Shown: positions 17,040-24,891, counted from the first letter of the stretch. The stretch: 47,371 nucleotides of DNA from Candidatus Woesearchaeota archaeon (GCA_012798335.1 JAAZNJ010000004.1:1-47371), one strand, 5' to 3'. Translations and numbers: made by a program. Notes: a model not told the origin generated them from the sequence alone.

Positions 17040-17921
17040 TTAAAAACTATAAATATTTATAGGATAATTTGATTTAAAGGATAAACCTTCTGCTTTTTTA
17101 AATATCCCTTTTCTATTTTCAGGGATTCTTTCTTTATTTGCTTTTCTTATATATTTTAAAACTTTTATTTTTCTGAGAGATATTGGGATTTTAGAATTAA
17201 TAAATTGACTCCCAATACACCCGCCTTTACAAAAAGTTATATCTAAAAATTTTATTTTAGGATTAGGATTTTTGAGAAATTTAATAACTTTTTTTATTCC
17301 ATCAATTTCTTTTATTTCATTTTTTTGTAAAAGTTTTTTTACTTTTAATGTTTTAGATAATCCTCCGGAGATGGGATATATCTTAGTATAATCATTATAA
17401 AATTTATCAAATAAGATTTCTTTTTTATAAGATTTTTTATTTTTATTTTTTGTGTATTCAAAAGAGTGTTTAAAAATAAGATCTTTTAATTCTTTATAAT
17501 CAATAACATAATCAATAAAGCCAGTTCTTTTAGCTTCTAATCTTTTAAAGTTGCAAGGTGAGATGAAAACTCTTTTATGGTGAGGGTATATTTTTTTACA
17601 AATTTTAGCAGTTGCTACCATAGGGCTATCAACGAGCAAAAGATTATTTTTATATTCGGGAAAAGAATTTTTTATAGTTTCAACAACACCAGGACAAACA
17701 CTTGAAATCATTAATTTTTTTGAATTTTTAATCTCCTCATAATACTCTTTATTAACAATTTTTGCCCCAAATGTTAATTCAACAGCTTTATCAAACCCGA
17801 GTTCTTTTAATTGAGATAAGATTTTAGGATAAGGAAAATCAACAACAAAACTAGGAGCAACAAGTGCAATGTATTTTCCTTTTAAAGGAAATTTCAAATT
17901 ATTATCTCTTTTTTTATCCAT
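17040..17921 (-). CDS. Minimal [FeFe]-hydrogenase H-cluster-domain protein
   Basis: The 293-residue protein consists essentially of an H-cluster-like domain. Three motifs correspond to the [FeFe]-hydrogenase signatures in order: ISSVCPGVV (L1, C76), SPCNFKRLEA (L2, C123 with K126) and FCKGGCIGS (L3, C231 and C235). These four Cys could hold the [4Fe-4S] subcluster and bridge the diiron site. The L1 proton-relay Cys is replaced by V75. There is no N-terminal ferredoxin domain. Very small [FeFe]-hydrogenases have been reported in DPANN archaea; a NARF-like Fe-S or redox-sensing role is the alternative. HydE, HydF and HydG are not in the window. The gene starts 8 nt downstream of tRNA-Arg(TCT). 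Confidence 0.72.
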   Translation of the reverse strand: MDKKRDNNLKFPLKGKYIALVAPSFVVDFPYPKILSQLKELGFDKAVELTFGAKIVNKEYYEEIKNSKKLMISSVCPGVVETIKNSFPEYKNNLLLVDSPMVATAKICKKIYPHHKRVFISPCNFKRLEAKRTGFIDYVIDYKELKDLIFKHSFEYTKNKNKKSYKKEILFDKFYNDYTKIYPISGGLSKTLKVKKLLQKNEIKEIDGIKKVIKFLKNPNPKIKFLDITFCKGGCIGSQFINSKIPISLRKIKVLKYIRKANKERIPENRKGIFKKAEGLSFKSNYPINIYSF

Positions 17922-17928
17922 AACAAAG

Positions 17929-18003
17929 CGCCCCGGACAGGATTTGAACCTGCGACCCTTAGCTTAGAAGGCTAATGCTCTATCCAGGCTGAGCTACCGA
18001 GGC
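17929..18003 (-). tRNA. tRNA-Arg(TCT)
   Basis: The 75-nt gene has acceptor GCCTCGG/CCGGGGC (one G-T), D stem GCTC/GAGC, anticodon stem TTAGC/GCTAA with loop CTTCTAA (anticodon TCT), T stem GCAGG/CCTGT and discriminator G. No intron. A box-A-like TTTAAAGAT lies about 25-35 nt upstream on the minus strand. Confidence 0.95.
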
Positions 18004-18110
18004 ATATAAAAACAAAAGGAAATTATCTTTAAAATCTTTCTATTATTAATTTTATTTATTTTTTATTTCTTTAATTTTTCTTTAAGTAATTTTAGCAAAA
18101 ATTTAAAGTT

Positions 18111-19004
18111 TTATTTTAATAAAATTTCATCAAAATCTTTAGCTAAAAAAGTTTCTTTAAAATTTTTTTTAGCATAATCTTCTAAAATGTCAAAATCTTT
18201 TTCATATCTCTGGCTTATATGTGTTAAATATAATCTTTTTGAGTTTGATTTCTTTGCAATATTTAAAGCATCATCTATAGTTAAATGTAAATATTCTTTT
18301 GCTTTCTCTTTTAGAGAATTATCAAAAGTAGACTCACAAATTAAAATATCGCTATTTTTAACAAAAGAAATGATTTTCTTATTAAAAGAAGTGTCTAAAA
18401 CAAAAGAAATTTTTTTCCCTTTTTCTAAAGAAGTATAATCTTTATAAGAATAGGTTTTATTTTTAAATTTAATATTTTTTCCTTCTTTAAAATTTTTTAA
18501 AAGTTCTTCTTTAAATGGAAGATTTTTTATTTTTGTTTTATCAATTTTAAATTTATCTTTTTCTTGTATAAAATAAGAGTTACATGGAGCAGAATGAATC
18601 ATTGCCTTTGCACTTAAAAAATATTCTTCATTTTCAAAAAATTTACCTCCAATTTCTTCTATCTTTAAGTTAAATTCAGATTTAAAATAAAAAGTTTTCA
18701 AAAAAGAGAAAATAAAATTTTTTATTCCTTTTGGCCCATAAATTGTTAAATCTTTTTTTCTTTCATTAAAATTTAATGTTTCTAATAACCCCACTAATCC
18801 TAAAGTATGATCTCCATGCCAATGAGTTATAAGTATCTTAGAGATTCTATTCACATTGAAATTTATTTTTTTTAATTGTCTTTGTGTTCCTTCTCCGCAA
18901 TCAACTAAAAAAGAATCCTGGTTTGTTTCTACAAGTATAGAGGTATGATTTCTACTCTTTGTTGGAATCTGACTAGAAGTCCCAAGAAAAACTATCTTTA
19001 TCAT
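18111..19004 (-). CDS. rnz: Ribonuclease Z
   Basis: The 297-residue metallo-beta-lactamase-fold enzyme removes 3' trailers from tRNA precursors. The zinc-binding signature HWHGDH (61-66) follows FLGTSSQIPTKSRNHTS, the conserved tRNase Z opening. FVLDTS, CESTF and the late LTHISQRY motif supply the remaining ligands and the HST-like region. Length matches archaeal RNase Z. It lies upstream of tRNA-Arg(TCT) on the same strand. Confidence 0.95.
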   Translation of the reverse strand: MIKIVFLGTSSQIPTKSRNHTSILVETNQDSFLVDCGEGTQRQLKKINFNVNRISKILITHWHGDHTLGLVGLLETLNFNERKKDLTIYGPKGIKNFIFSFLKTFYFKSEFNLKIEEIGGKFFENEEYFLSAKAMIHSAPCNSYFIQEKDKFKIDKTKIKNLPFKEELLKNFKEGKNIKFKNKTYSYKDYTSLEKGKKISFVLDTSFNKKIISFVKNSDILICESTFDNSLKEKAKEYLHLTIDDALNIAKKSNSKRLYLTHISQRYEKDFDILEDYAKKNFKETFLAKDFDEILLK

Positions 19005-19115
19005 TTATTTTAAAATAAAAAATAATTTATATAACTTCTCATTTAAAGCTATTTATAAAAATAGATTTACAAATATAAAGAATATTATTTATTTTTAACA
19101 AGAAGGATTAATTTA

Positions 19116-19361
19116 TCATTTAAGAGCAGTTGATGCTGGAGAAATGCAAATTATAGTATCCCCTCTTAAAAAAGTTAAACCAAGACTTCTCTTGATTTCA
19201 CCGTTCTGTATCTCTTTGACATTATCAACAACCAAGTTGATATGTATATCAAAGGCTAAAAGGGTACCAACAAATTGCTTATCTCCCTTAAGATAAACCA
19301 AAACTTCTTGGCCTTTTGAAAGATTCAATAAGTCCAAAGGTCTGTCAATACTACTAACCAT
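19116..19361 (-). CDS. Lsm (Sm-like archaeal) RNA-binding protein
   Basis: The 81-residue protein has the Sm1 motif (RPLDLLNLSKGQEVLVYLKGDKQFVGTLLAFDIHINLVV) and an Sm2-like LRGDTIICISP. Archaeal SmAPs form heptameric rings that bind U-rich RNA. It is monocistronic and lies next to the left edge of the cassette island, so it marks the last clearly native gene on that side. Confidence 0.93.
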   Translation of the reverse strand: MVSSIDRPLDLLNLSKGQEVLVYLKGDKQFVGTLLAFDIHINLVVDNVKEIQNGEIKRSLGLTFLRGDTIICISPASTALK

Positions 19362-19495
19362 GTTTTAAGTTAATTATTTCCATTTATAAAAGTTTCGCAA
19401 TTTTAGTCTTAAAAAAATAAGGAAATAGAGTTCTATTAACTTATTGTTGGTAAAATCTGCTTTGAATGTCAATTTTTAAAAAGTTTAAATCAGGT

Positions 19496-19684
19496 TCATA
19501 AGTTTTTTGATATCCTTATCGCTACATGTGTATAAATTTGTGTCTTTTTCAAGTTCTTATGCCCCAATAATTGTTGTATATATTTTATATCTGAACCAAT
19601 TTTTAATAAGTGTGTTACAAAACTATGTCTTAATGTGTGAGGTGTCATGTTCTTCTTAATTTTGAACGAAATTCCTTGTTGCAT
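19496..19684 (-). pseudogene. Tyrosine recombinase remnant, C-terminal catalytic part
   Basis: The 62-residue ORF retains [14 protein letters not shown] (H-x-x-R), LLGHKNL and the nucleophile in QIYTHV, i.e. only the C-terminal third of a Xer/IntI-type recombinase. Upstream on the minus strand the same frame has a TAA two codons before the first Met, and recombinase-like residues appear only in broken frames, so the N-terminal half is lost. It points away from the cassette array, the orientation intI has in integrons. The TQIYTHV form is closer to Xer/XerA than to classical IntI, so the assignment is open. Confidence 0.75.
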
Positions 19685-19779
19685 ATTTTATAAAAAAAGA
19701 AAGTGCTTAATTAACAAGAATAAGCCAATTGATTGCAAACTTTTTCCTATTAAAGTTAAATTTTTGGGGGCGGGTTGCA

Positions 19780-19856
19780 CTCTCGCTTTGCTCGGGGCAA
19801 TTAACGAGAATTTAACAGTTCATGATTCGGCTCACCCTCACCCAAATTTTTCTGAT
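19780..19856 (+). repeat. Left 77-bp island repeat (partial attC-like, copy A)
   Basis: It matches 25720-25796 at 73 of 77 positions. It holds the R''-L''-like segment CAATTAACGAGAATTTAAC and the central CACCCAAATTTTTCTG box, then similarity stops at TCTGAT. The 3' half (L'-R') seen in the internal sites is missing or degenerate. Confidence 0.85.
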
Positions 19857-19952
19857 TACTAATGAGGGGTTTCACAAATAAAAAATGTAAAGAAATATAA
19901 ACAAATACGATCTTTTTAATATAAGTAAATAATAACTATTTAAGGTATAAAT

Positions 19953-21029
19953 ATGCTTGATAAATTTATGAATAAAATTGTAAGAGGAGATTGTATTCAA
20001 GTCTTAAAAGAAATACCGGATAATTCAGTAGATTTGATTTTCGCAGACCCTCCTTACAATTTACAACTTCGTGGCGAACTTTGGCGACCAAACCAAACTA
20101 AAGTAGATGCTGTGAATGATGAATGGGATAAATTTAATAGTTTTGAAGATTATGATAAGTTTAGTCAAGAATGGCTTAAAGAATGTCTACGTGTTTTAAA
20201 AGAAAATGGAACTATTTGGGTTATCGGTTCTTATCACAATATTTTTAGAATTGGGAAAGTTATGCAAGATATAGGTTTTTGGATTTTAAATGACGTTTTG
20301 TGGATTAAAACTAACCCTATGCCTAATTTTAAGGGGACAAGATTTAATAATGCCCACGAAACTTTAATTTGGGCATCTAAAAATAAAGATTCAAGATATA
20401 CATTCCATTATAAAACTATGAAAGCATTTAATGATGATTTGCAATTAAGAAGTGATTGGTATATTCCCATTTGTAATGGTGGAGAAAGAATAAGAATAAA
20501 CGGAGAAAAAGCACACTCCACCCAAAAACCAGAAGCATTACTTTACAGAATTATAATTTCTACTTCAAATCCTAATGATATTGTGCTTGACCCTTTTATG
20601 GGAAGTGGAACAACAGGAGCAGTTGCTAAGAAATTAGGAAGAAACTTTATCGGAATTGAAAAAGAAGAATATTATATAAAGATAGCAAATGAAAGAATAG
20701 CTAATGTTAAACCTTATGCTCATCAAACTTTAGCTTATCCTCTTGAAGCTAAAAAACCTAAAGTCTCATTTGGAAATTTAATAGAAGCAGGTTTAATAAA
20801 ACCTGGAGAAAAGTTGTTCTCAAAAGACAAAAGACATAAAGCAGAAGTTTTGACAAATGCAACAATAGTTTTAAATAATATTTCTGGCTCAATTCATAGT
20901 GTTAGCGCACAGGCATTAGGCAAAACTTCTAATAATGGCTGGACATTTTGGTTCGTTGAGAGAGATAATAATTTAAAAAGTATAGACGATTTAAGAAAAG
21001 AATATATGGAAAAGTATATTACTTTATGA
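19953..21029 (+). CDS. HinfI-like DNA adenine methyltransferase (predicted GANTC)
   Basis: The 358-residue protein is a beta-class N6-adenine methyltransferase: catalytic ADPPYNL (31-37) comes before the SAM-binding LDPFMGSGTTG (212-222). VNDEWDKF, WLKECLRVLK, GSYHNIFRIG and GTRFNNAHETLIW closely follow the M.HinfI/CcrM pattern, as does the C-terminal domain ending NGWTFWF, so GANTC is the predicted site. AAGGT before the ATG at 19953 is a plausible ribosome binding site; M6 is a possible alternative start. It precedes a restriction-endonuclease-like gene by 9 nt. Confidence 0.92.
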   Translation: MLDKFMNKIVRGDCIQVLKEIPDNSVDLIFADPPYNLQLRGELWRPNQTKVDAVNDEWDKFNSFEDYDKFSQEWLKECLRVLKENGTIWVIGSYHNIFRIGKVMQDIGFWILNDVLWIKTNPMPNFKGTRFNNAHETLIWASKNKDSRYTFHYKTMKAFNDDLQLRSDWYIPICNGGERIRINGEKAHSTQKPEALLYRIIISTSNPNDIVLDPFMGSGTTGAVAKKLGRNFIGIEKEEYYIKIANERIANVKPYAHQTLAYPLEAKKPKVSFGNLIEAGLIKPGEKLFSKDKRHKAEVLTNATIVLNNISGSIHSVSAQALGKTSNNGWTFWFVERDNNLKSIDDLRKEYMEKYITL

Positions 21030-21038
21030 GGTGTTAAT

Positions 21039-21902
21039 ATGATAATGGACTTTGAACAATTCAAAAGCATTCTTAATAAAAAGATTTTTGAAGAATCAAA
21101 AGCTAAACTTATTGAAAATATAGCAAAATCTCCAAGTAGGTATATTGGGCTTTTCAGACCCACAAAACCCAAAGCCAAAATTTTACAAAATCTCTTACAA
21201 TCTCACGAAATTCGTTTTGGTGATGCTTTTGAAATTCTGATAGAAGAATATCTAAAGAAGTTTAGTTTCACCATACTTGAGAAAAAGTTCTCAACAACCA
21301 ATGAAGAGGAGTTAAACATAGACCAATGTTTTAAGAAAAATGGTAAGATATATTTTGTTGAGCAAAAAGTAAGAGATGATCACGATTCAACAAAGAAAAG
21401 AGGGCAAATACAAAATTTTGAAAAGAAACTTAATGAGATGATAAATAAACATGGTGAAAACAATCTTATAGGAATTTTTTACTTTATAGATTCTGAACTG
21501 AAAAAGAACAAGAACTATTATGATACCGAACTTAAAAGAATGTCAAAAGCGTATGGAGTTACTTTACATTTATTTTATGGTGAAGAACTTTTTACATTCT
21601 TGGGACATTCTGAAATTTGGAAAGAAATTTTGAAATATTTAGCTGATTGGAAAAAAGAAATTCCAGAATTGCCAGAAACCAACTTTGATTTAAATACACA
21701 AAACAGTTTTGAAGAAATTAAAGATTTAAACCCTGCTTGGTTTAGAAGTATATTTGATAATGATGAGGTTTTTAATGACATTATCTTAACAATCTTCCCA
21801 GAAAAGAAAACTTTAAAGTTGCTTTTTGAATACTTTAAAACAAAATCTTCTGAAAAGACAATCTATAAAACTCTAACTGAATCATTAAAAAACAGGATTT
21901 AA
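21039..21902 (+). CDS. Type II restriction endonuclease, HinfI-like partner
   Basis: The 287-residue protein has a PD-(D/E)XK-type core: FGDAFEILIEEYL (about 60-72), then NIDQCF with D95 and VEQKVRDDHDS with E108 and K110. Next to an M.HinfI-like methyltransferase it is most simply the cognate GANTC endonuclease. A clear GAGGTG ribosome binding site (21028-21033) overlaps the methylase stop, so translation is coupled and the methylase is made first. The C-terminal part (about 200-287) has no recognised motif. Exact specificity is inferred from the partner. Confidence 0.8.
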   Translation: MIMDFEQFKSILNKKIFEESKAKLIENIAKSPSRYIGLFRPTKPKAKILQNLLQSHEIRFGDAFEILIEEYLKKFSFTILEKKFSTTNEEELNIDQCFKKNGKIYFVEQKVRDDHDSTKKRGQIQNFEKKLNEMINKHGENNLIGIFYFIDSELKKNKNYYDTELKRMSKAYGVTLHLFYGEELFTFLGHSEIWKEILKYLADWKKEIPELPETNFDLNTQNSFEEIKDLNPAWFRSIFDNDEVFNDIILTIFPEKKTLKLLFEYFKTKSSEKTIYKTLTESLKNRI

Positions 21903-21908
21903 GTAAAA

Positions 21909-22006
21909 CTCCCCTAAAAAAAGTAAAAAAAGATTGTCCCCCTCGATTCTTGTTCTTGATGTGTCGCATTCGCTCATTTGATAGAACGCCACTAAAAATT
22001 ACTTTG
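21909..22006 (+). repeat. 98-bp direct repeat, copy 1, at the end of cassette 1
   Basis: Identical over 98 bp to 24620-24717. It starts with CTCCCCTAAAAAAAG and contains TGTGTCGCATTCGCTC. Both copies lie just after the last gene of a cassette and before an attC-like fold, so they are probably part of the cassette-end element. Complete identity suggests recent duplication or gene conversion. Confidence 0.92.
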
Positions 22007-22050
22007 CTGACGCAAGTTTCCAGAACTCCGCTTTGCTCGTAACTGGAAAC

Positions 22051-22198
22051 GAACTTAACAGGAATTTAACTGTTCGCAGGGTCGCTTCGCCTAAAACACC
22101 AAGCGTTTTCCCCTGCTCTCCCAAATTCAAAATTTGTGGAATGCCCCAAAATTCCTCCGCTCTGAAAAATAAACTTCATTTAATCGCACATGTTCAAC
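22051..22198 (+). other. attC-like site (copy B), long form
   Basis: The 5' arm GAACTTAACAGGAATTTAA can pair imperfectly with the 3' arm TTTAATCGCACATGTTCAAC. The 3' arm aligns with that of the 24772 site (GCA-ATGTT...CG-AATT), and the centre has the CCCAAATT box. The R' box is GTTCAAC, one base off the GTTRRRY consensus. About 148 bp, near the long end of known attC sites. An 8-bp inverted repeat GTTTCCAG/CTGGAAAC (22016-22050) lies immediately before it. Confidence 0.5.
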
Positions 22199-22288
22199 GA
22201 AATTCAGGGGGCTAACGAAGGGGGCAATTTTATTATTTAAAGGCGAGAAAACTATTTCCGAAAATCTTCCGGAAAAATCATCACAAAG

Positions 22289-22297
22289 TTTATATAC
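22289..22297 (+). promoter_or_regulatory. Box A promoter for cassette 2
   Basis: TTTATATAC lies 63 nt before the ATG at 22360, within the cassette. A TTGAGGG ribosome-binding-like motif follows at 22343-22349. It gives the cassette its own archaeal promoter. Confidence 0.5.
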
Positions 22298-22359
22298 TTT
22301 AATGTTTTATTAAGTAATATTCGTAAATTAACTAAAAAACTTTGAGGGCGCAAAACAAA

Positions 22360-22692
22360 ATGGCAAGTCAAGCATTAGAGCAAATCTTAGAATTTGCACC
22401 AATTTTTGGGCAGACACGAATGTATCGAACAATAGATAGATACACAAGCGGAACAACAAAATTGTATAGCTTCGATCCACCTGGATTAATGAATCAACAA
22501 CCATTTCAATTCGGATATGATTTACCAGGAACAAACACACAGTTTCATTTTCATGGACCTGATGCTGATCACTTAACTTATGGTAAACTGGTAGATTACG
22601 ATAGAAACACCTTGTTTGAAGAAAAAAATAGTTTCAACTTAGCAATGAATGACTTAAGATTTGATCAAGGCGGATTTAAAAAGTTCCCTTAA
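22360..22692 (+). CDS. Cassette-encoded protein of unknown function (110 aa)
   Basis: The ATG at 22360 (MASQALEQIL) follows a GAGGG motif with about 12 nt spacing; a TTG at 22342 is possible but less likely. The protein is not Lys-rich like native neighbours: it has many Gln, Phe, Pro, His and Gly, with FGYDLPGTNTQFHFHGPDAD in the middle. No known motif, signal peptide or membrane helix is seen. It is the first of three closely packed genes in cassette 2. Confidence 0.65.
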   Translation: MASQALEQILEFAPIFGQTRMYRTIDRYTSGTTKLYSFDPPGLMNQQPFQFGYDLPGTNTQFHFHGPDADHLTYGKLVDYDRNTLFEEKNSFNLAMNDLRFDQGGFKKFP

Positions 22693-22729
22693 TTTTTTTA
22701 TTTCTTTTAAGATTATTTGAGGTAATAAA

Positions 22730-23011
22730 ATGAAAGAATTGGAAATAACGATGGTTAAAGATCTCATCAATGTTTATCAATCTTATTTTGAAAAAGGTCT
22801 TACAGACGAAGTAAAAAAAAACGCTAAAGAGATTGAAAGTAAATATCTTAATTCTTCTCCAATTGTCAGATCAGATTTAACAAACGCGAAAGGAAAATTA
22901 ACCTATTTTTACGCAGATATTCCACCAGGACCTATAAGCAAAATTGAAGCAAAAAAAATTGTCTTGAATCTTGAAAAATTAAAACATAAATTGGAAAATG
23001 ATAACTCTTGA
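22730..23011 (+). CDS. Small cassette protein, possible partner of the next gene (93 aa)
   Basis: The 93-residue, mostly helical, charged protein has a good ribosome binding site (GAGGT, 6-7 nt before the ATG). Its last 14 nt overlap the start of the peptidase-nucleotidyltransferase gene, the arrangement of translationally coupled pairs such as antitoxin-toxin modules. The middle segment YFYADIPPGPISKIEAKK is the most distinctive. No family recognised; the antitoxin idea is inference from position and size. Confidence 0.65.
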   Translation: MKELEITMVKDLINVYQSYFEKGLTDEVKKNAKEIESKYLNSSPIVRSDLTNAKGKLTYFYADIPPGPISKIEAKKIVLNLEKLKHKLENDNS

Positions 23012-24068
23012 TTCTATTTTGCTTGATGCTTCTTCTTTTGTTAGTTCTGAGTTTGGTTTTGATGTTGAGCAATCAAAATTAAAGCCTTATTCTCCGGAGA
23101 ATTGGCAAGAGTTTTGTCAAACTAATAATTTTGATATAAATAGTTCTGGAATTTATGTTCCTGCTTCTTATTCTGCATATGTTAGAACAGATAGTCTTTT
23201 TTTAACTTCTAATATTTTTCATGAATTTTATGGTCATGGTTTGTTTGTTGAACATTCTCAAATTGGGAAAAGATTAACTGAAATAATCCAAAATAATGGT
23301 GATGAAAAAAGTTTTATGTTTGATGAGATCAGTCCTCAAGAACAAACTTTTGGTATTGCAAAACACAATATTCACAATTATGAGGGTTTTGCTGTTTGGC
23401 TTGAAGCTTTGCTTTGCAATGAAACAGGTAATTCTAAAGTTTGGCAATTAAAAAGAGATAGATTGCCTGATGATTTTGTTTCATTGTTCGAATATTTTCA
23501 GGATGTTGAACAAAGATTTTCTCGTTTTGGCTTAATTTCTCAGATGGGTTTTCCTAAACACTATGATGATGATAAAGTTTTAGGTGTTGTAAGAAAATTA
23601 TATGGTTCTAATTTTAATAATGTTGATTTTGTTGTTATTTATGGTTCTCAGAAACCAGAAAGCGATATTGATTTATGCGTTGTTTCAAGTAATCCTTCAA
23701 CTCAATATTTTAACGGTTGGCTTGATATTGCAGAATTAAATAGAGAAGATTTTCAAAATCGAATAAATAATTTAGATATTGCTCTTACTGATGCAATGTT
23801 TTCAGGAAGATTAATATTTGGAGATGGAATTACTTTTCATCAATATAAACAAACTATTTTAGAAAAACCAATTTCACAAGAGATGATTGAATATAATAAA
23901 CGAAAATCGAAATTACAAAAAGAATATTTATCTAGTTATCGAGATAATGATAGAACGAAAAAATTGTGTTTATCTTATATTAATAGTTTTTCTCAAAATG
24001 CTGAACAACTAATTTTAGGAAATAAACCTCTAACTTTAAAAACTCTTCAACAACTTTATAAATGTTAA
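22998..24068 (+). CDS. Zinc-peptidase-like domain fused to a nucleotidyltransferase domain
   Basis: The 356-residue protein has two parts. Residues about 60-145 carry HEFYGHG (H75, E76, H80) and a later NYEGFAVWLEALL (E129), an arrangement resembling gluzincin metallopeptidases, though HExxxH rather than HExxH. Residues about 205-285 carry IYGSQKPESDIDL (G216, S217, D223, D225) and LDIALTD (D260 candidate), the pol-beta-type nucleotidyltransferase signature seen in MNT-like toxins and antitoxins. The C-terminus (285-356) is helical. The combination is unfamiliar to me. It overlaps the 93-aa gene by 14 nt and precedes a HIT hydrolase. Confidence 0.72.
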   Translation: MITLDSILLDASSFVSSEFGFDVEQSKLKPYSPENWQEFCQTNNFDINSSGIYVPASYSAYVRTDSLFLTSNIFHEFYGHGLFVEHSQIGKRLTEIIQNNGDEKSFMFDEISPQEQTFGIAKHNIHNYEGFAVWLEALLCNETGNSKVWQLKRDRLPDDFVSLFEYFQDVEQRFSRFGLISQMGFPKHYDDDKVLGVVRKLYGSNFNNVDFVVIYGSQKPESDIDLCVVSSNPSTQYFNGWLDIAELNREDFQNRINNLDIALTDAMFSGRLIFGDGITFHQYKQTILEKPISQEMIEYNKRKSKLQKEYLSSYRDNDRTKKLCLSYINSFSQNAEQLILGNKPLTLKTLQQLYKC

Positions 24069-24083
24069 AGTGTTTACAAAAAT

Positions 24084-24545
24084 ATGGATAATAATAACTG
24101 TATATTTTGCAAAATCGTAAAAGGAGAAAGTCCTTGTCATAAAATTTGGGAAGATGAAAAACATCTTGCTTTTTTATCAATCTTTCCTAATACTGAAGGT
24201 TTTTCTGTGGTCATACCAAAAAAACATTTTTCTAGTTATGCTTTTGATCTGCCTGATGAAGTATTAAAAGATTTAGTAATTGCATCAAAAAAGGTCGCAA
24301 AATTAATAGATTCTAAACTAGAAGATGTTGGAAGAACAGGAATGATTTTTGAAGGTTTTGGTGTAGATCATGTCCATGCAAAACTTTTTCCAATGCACGG
24401 TACTTCTGATATGAAGAAATGGAAAGAAATTAAATCAAATGTCAACAAATTTTTTGAAAAATATGAGGGATACATTTCTTCACATGATTATAAAAGAGAA
24501 GATGATGAAAAGTTGAAGAAACTTGCAGAAAAAATAAGAAACTAA
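24084..24545 (+). CDS. HIT-family nucleotide hydrolase/transferase
   Basis: The 153-residue protein has the HIT layout: N-terminal CIFCKI (C6, C9, zinc-binding type), KKHFSSY, and the catalytic HVHAKLFPMH (H96, H98, H105). HIT proteins hydrolyse nucleoside phosphoramidates, adenylylated amines and dinucleoside polyphosphates. Its position after a nucleotidyltransferase-domain protein in the same cassette makes removal of a nucleotide adduct an attractive but untested idea. The gap to the previous gene is 15 nt. Confidence 0.88.
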   Translation: MDNNNCIFCKIVKGESPCHKIWEDEKHLAFLSIFPNTEGFSVVIPKKHFSSYAFDLPDEVLKDLVIASKKVAKLIDSKLEDVGRTGMIFEGFGVDHVHAKLFPMHGTSDMKKWKEIKSNVNKFFEKYEGYISSHDYKREDDEKLKKLAEKIRN

Positions 24546-24619
24546 TTCTTTTAGAAAAAGAACCAAAATAAAAGCCCCCTCTAAAATCTTCTTTTTAAAA
24601 AAAAGAAACAAAAAAGCCC

Positions 24620-24717
24620 CTCCCCTAAAAAAAGTAAAAAAAGATTGTCCCCCTCGATTCTTGTTCTTGATGTGTCGCATTCGCTCATTTGATAGAACGC
24701 CACTAAAAATTACTTTG
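24620..24717 (+). repeat. 98-bp direct repeat, copy 2, at the end of cassette 2
   Basis: Identical to 21909-22006. As in copy 1 it follows the last gene of a cassette and is followed by an attC-like site. Downstream of the repeat the two sites differ. Confidence 0.92.
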
Positions 24718-24771
24718 ATTTCTTCCAGTGGAACATTGCATTAAAAATTAATTCCTCCAAGGATTCGTGGG

Positions 24772-24860
24772 CAACTAACAGCGATTAAGAAGAAAATCCT
24801 TGCAGGATTTTGCCCAAATTTTCACTTCGTGGAAACTTCTCTTGATTGCATATGTTAGGC
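24772..24860 (+). other. attC-like recombination site (copy C), best-preserved
   Basis: R'' CTAACA (24775-24780) pairs with TGTTAG; L'' GCGATTAAGA pairs over 10 positions (two G-T) with TCTTGATTGC; three extra bases lie on the 3' arm only. The loop holds a perfect AAAATCC/GGATTTT hairpin. R' is GTTAGGC (24854-24860), a match to GTTRRRY, so strand exchange would be expected at G24854/T24855. Size (89 bp), unpaired bases and an inner hairpin are all as in integron attC sites. Confidence 0.68.
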
Positions 24861-24864
24861 GTAA

Positions 24865-24878
24865 TTTTCGGGAGCGCA
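24865..24878 (+). repeat. 14-bp inverted repeat flanking the methyltransferase cassette
   Basis: TTTTCGGGAGCGCA here is the exact reverse complement of 25677-25690, so it brackets cassette 3 just inside its ends. Weaker equivalents bracket cassette 1 (AGGGGTTTCAC / GTAAAACTCCCCT) and cassette 2 (AGGGGGC / GCCCCCT). It could act as a terminator or in folding of the excised cassette. Confidence 0.8.
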
Positions 24879-24891
24879 ACTTTTTAAGAAC

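Noticed and set aside
19647..19862. 71-codon plus-strand ORF at the left island end
   Set aside because: It spans the recombinase remnant on the opposite strand and repeat A, and encodes nothing recognisable.
22033..22215. 60-codon ORF within the attC-like element
   Set aside because: It coincides with the inverted-repeat element, has no ribosome binding site and an odd composition. Best explained as a chance frame in a structured GC-richer site.
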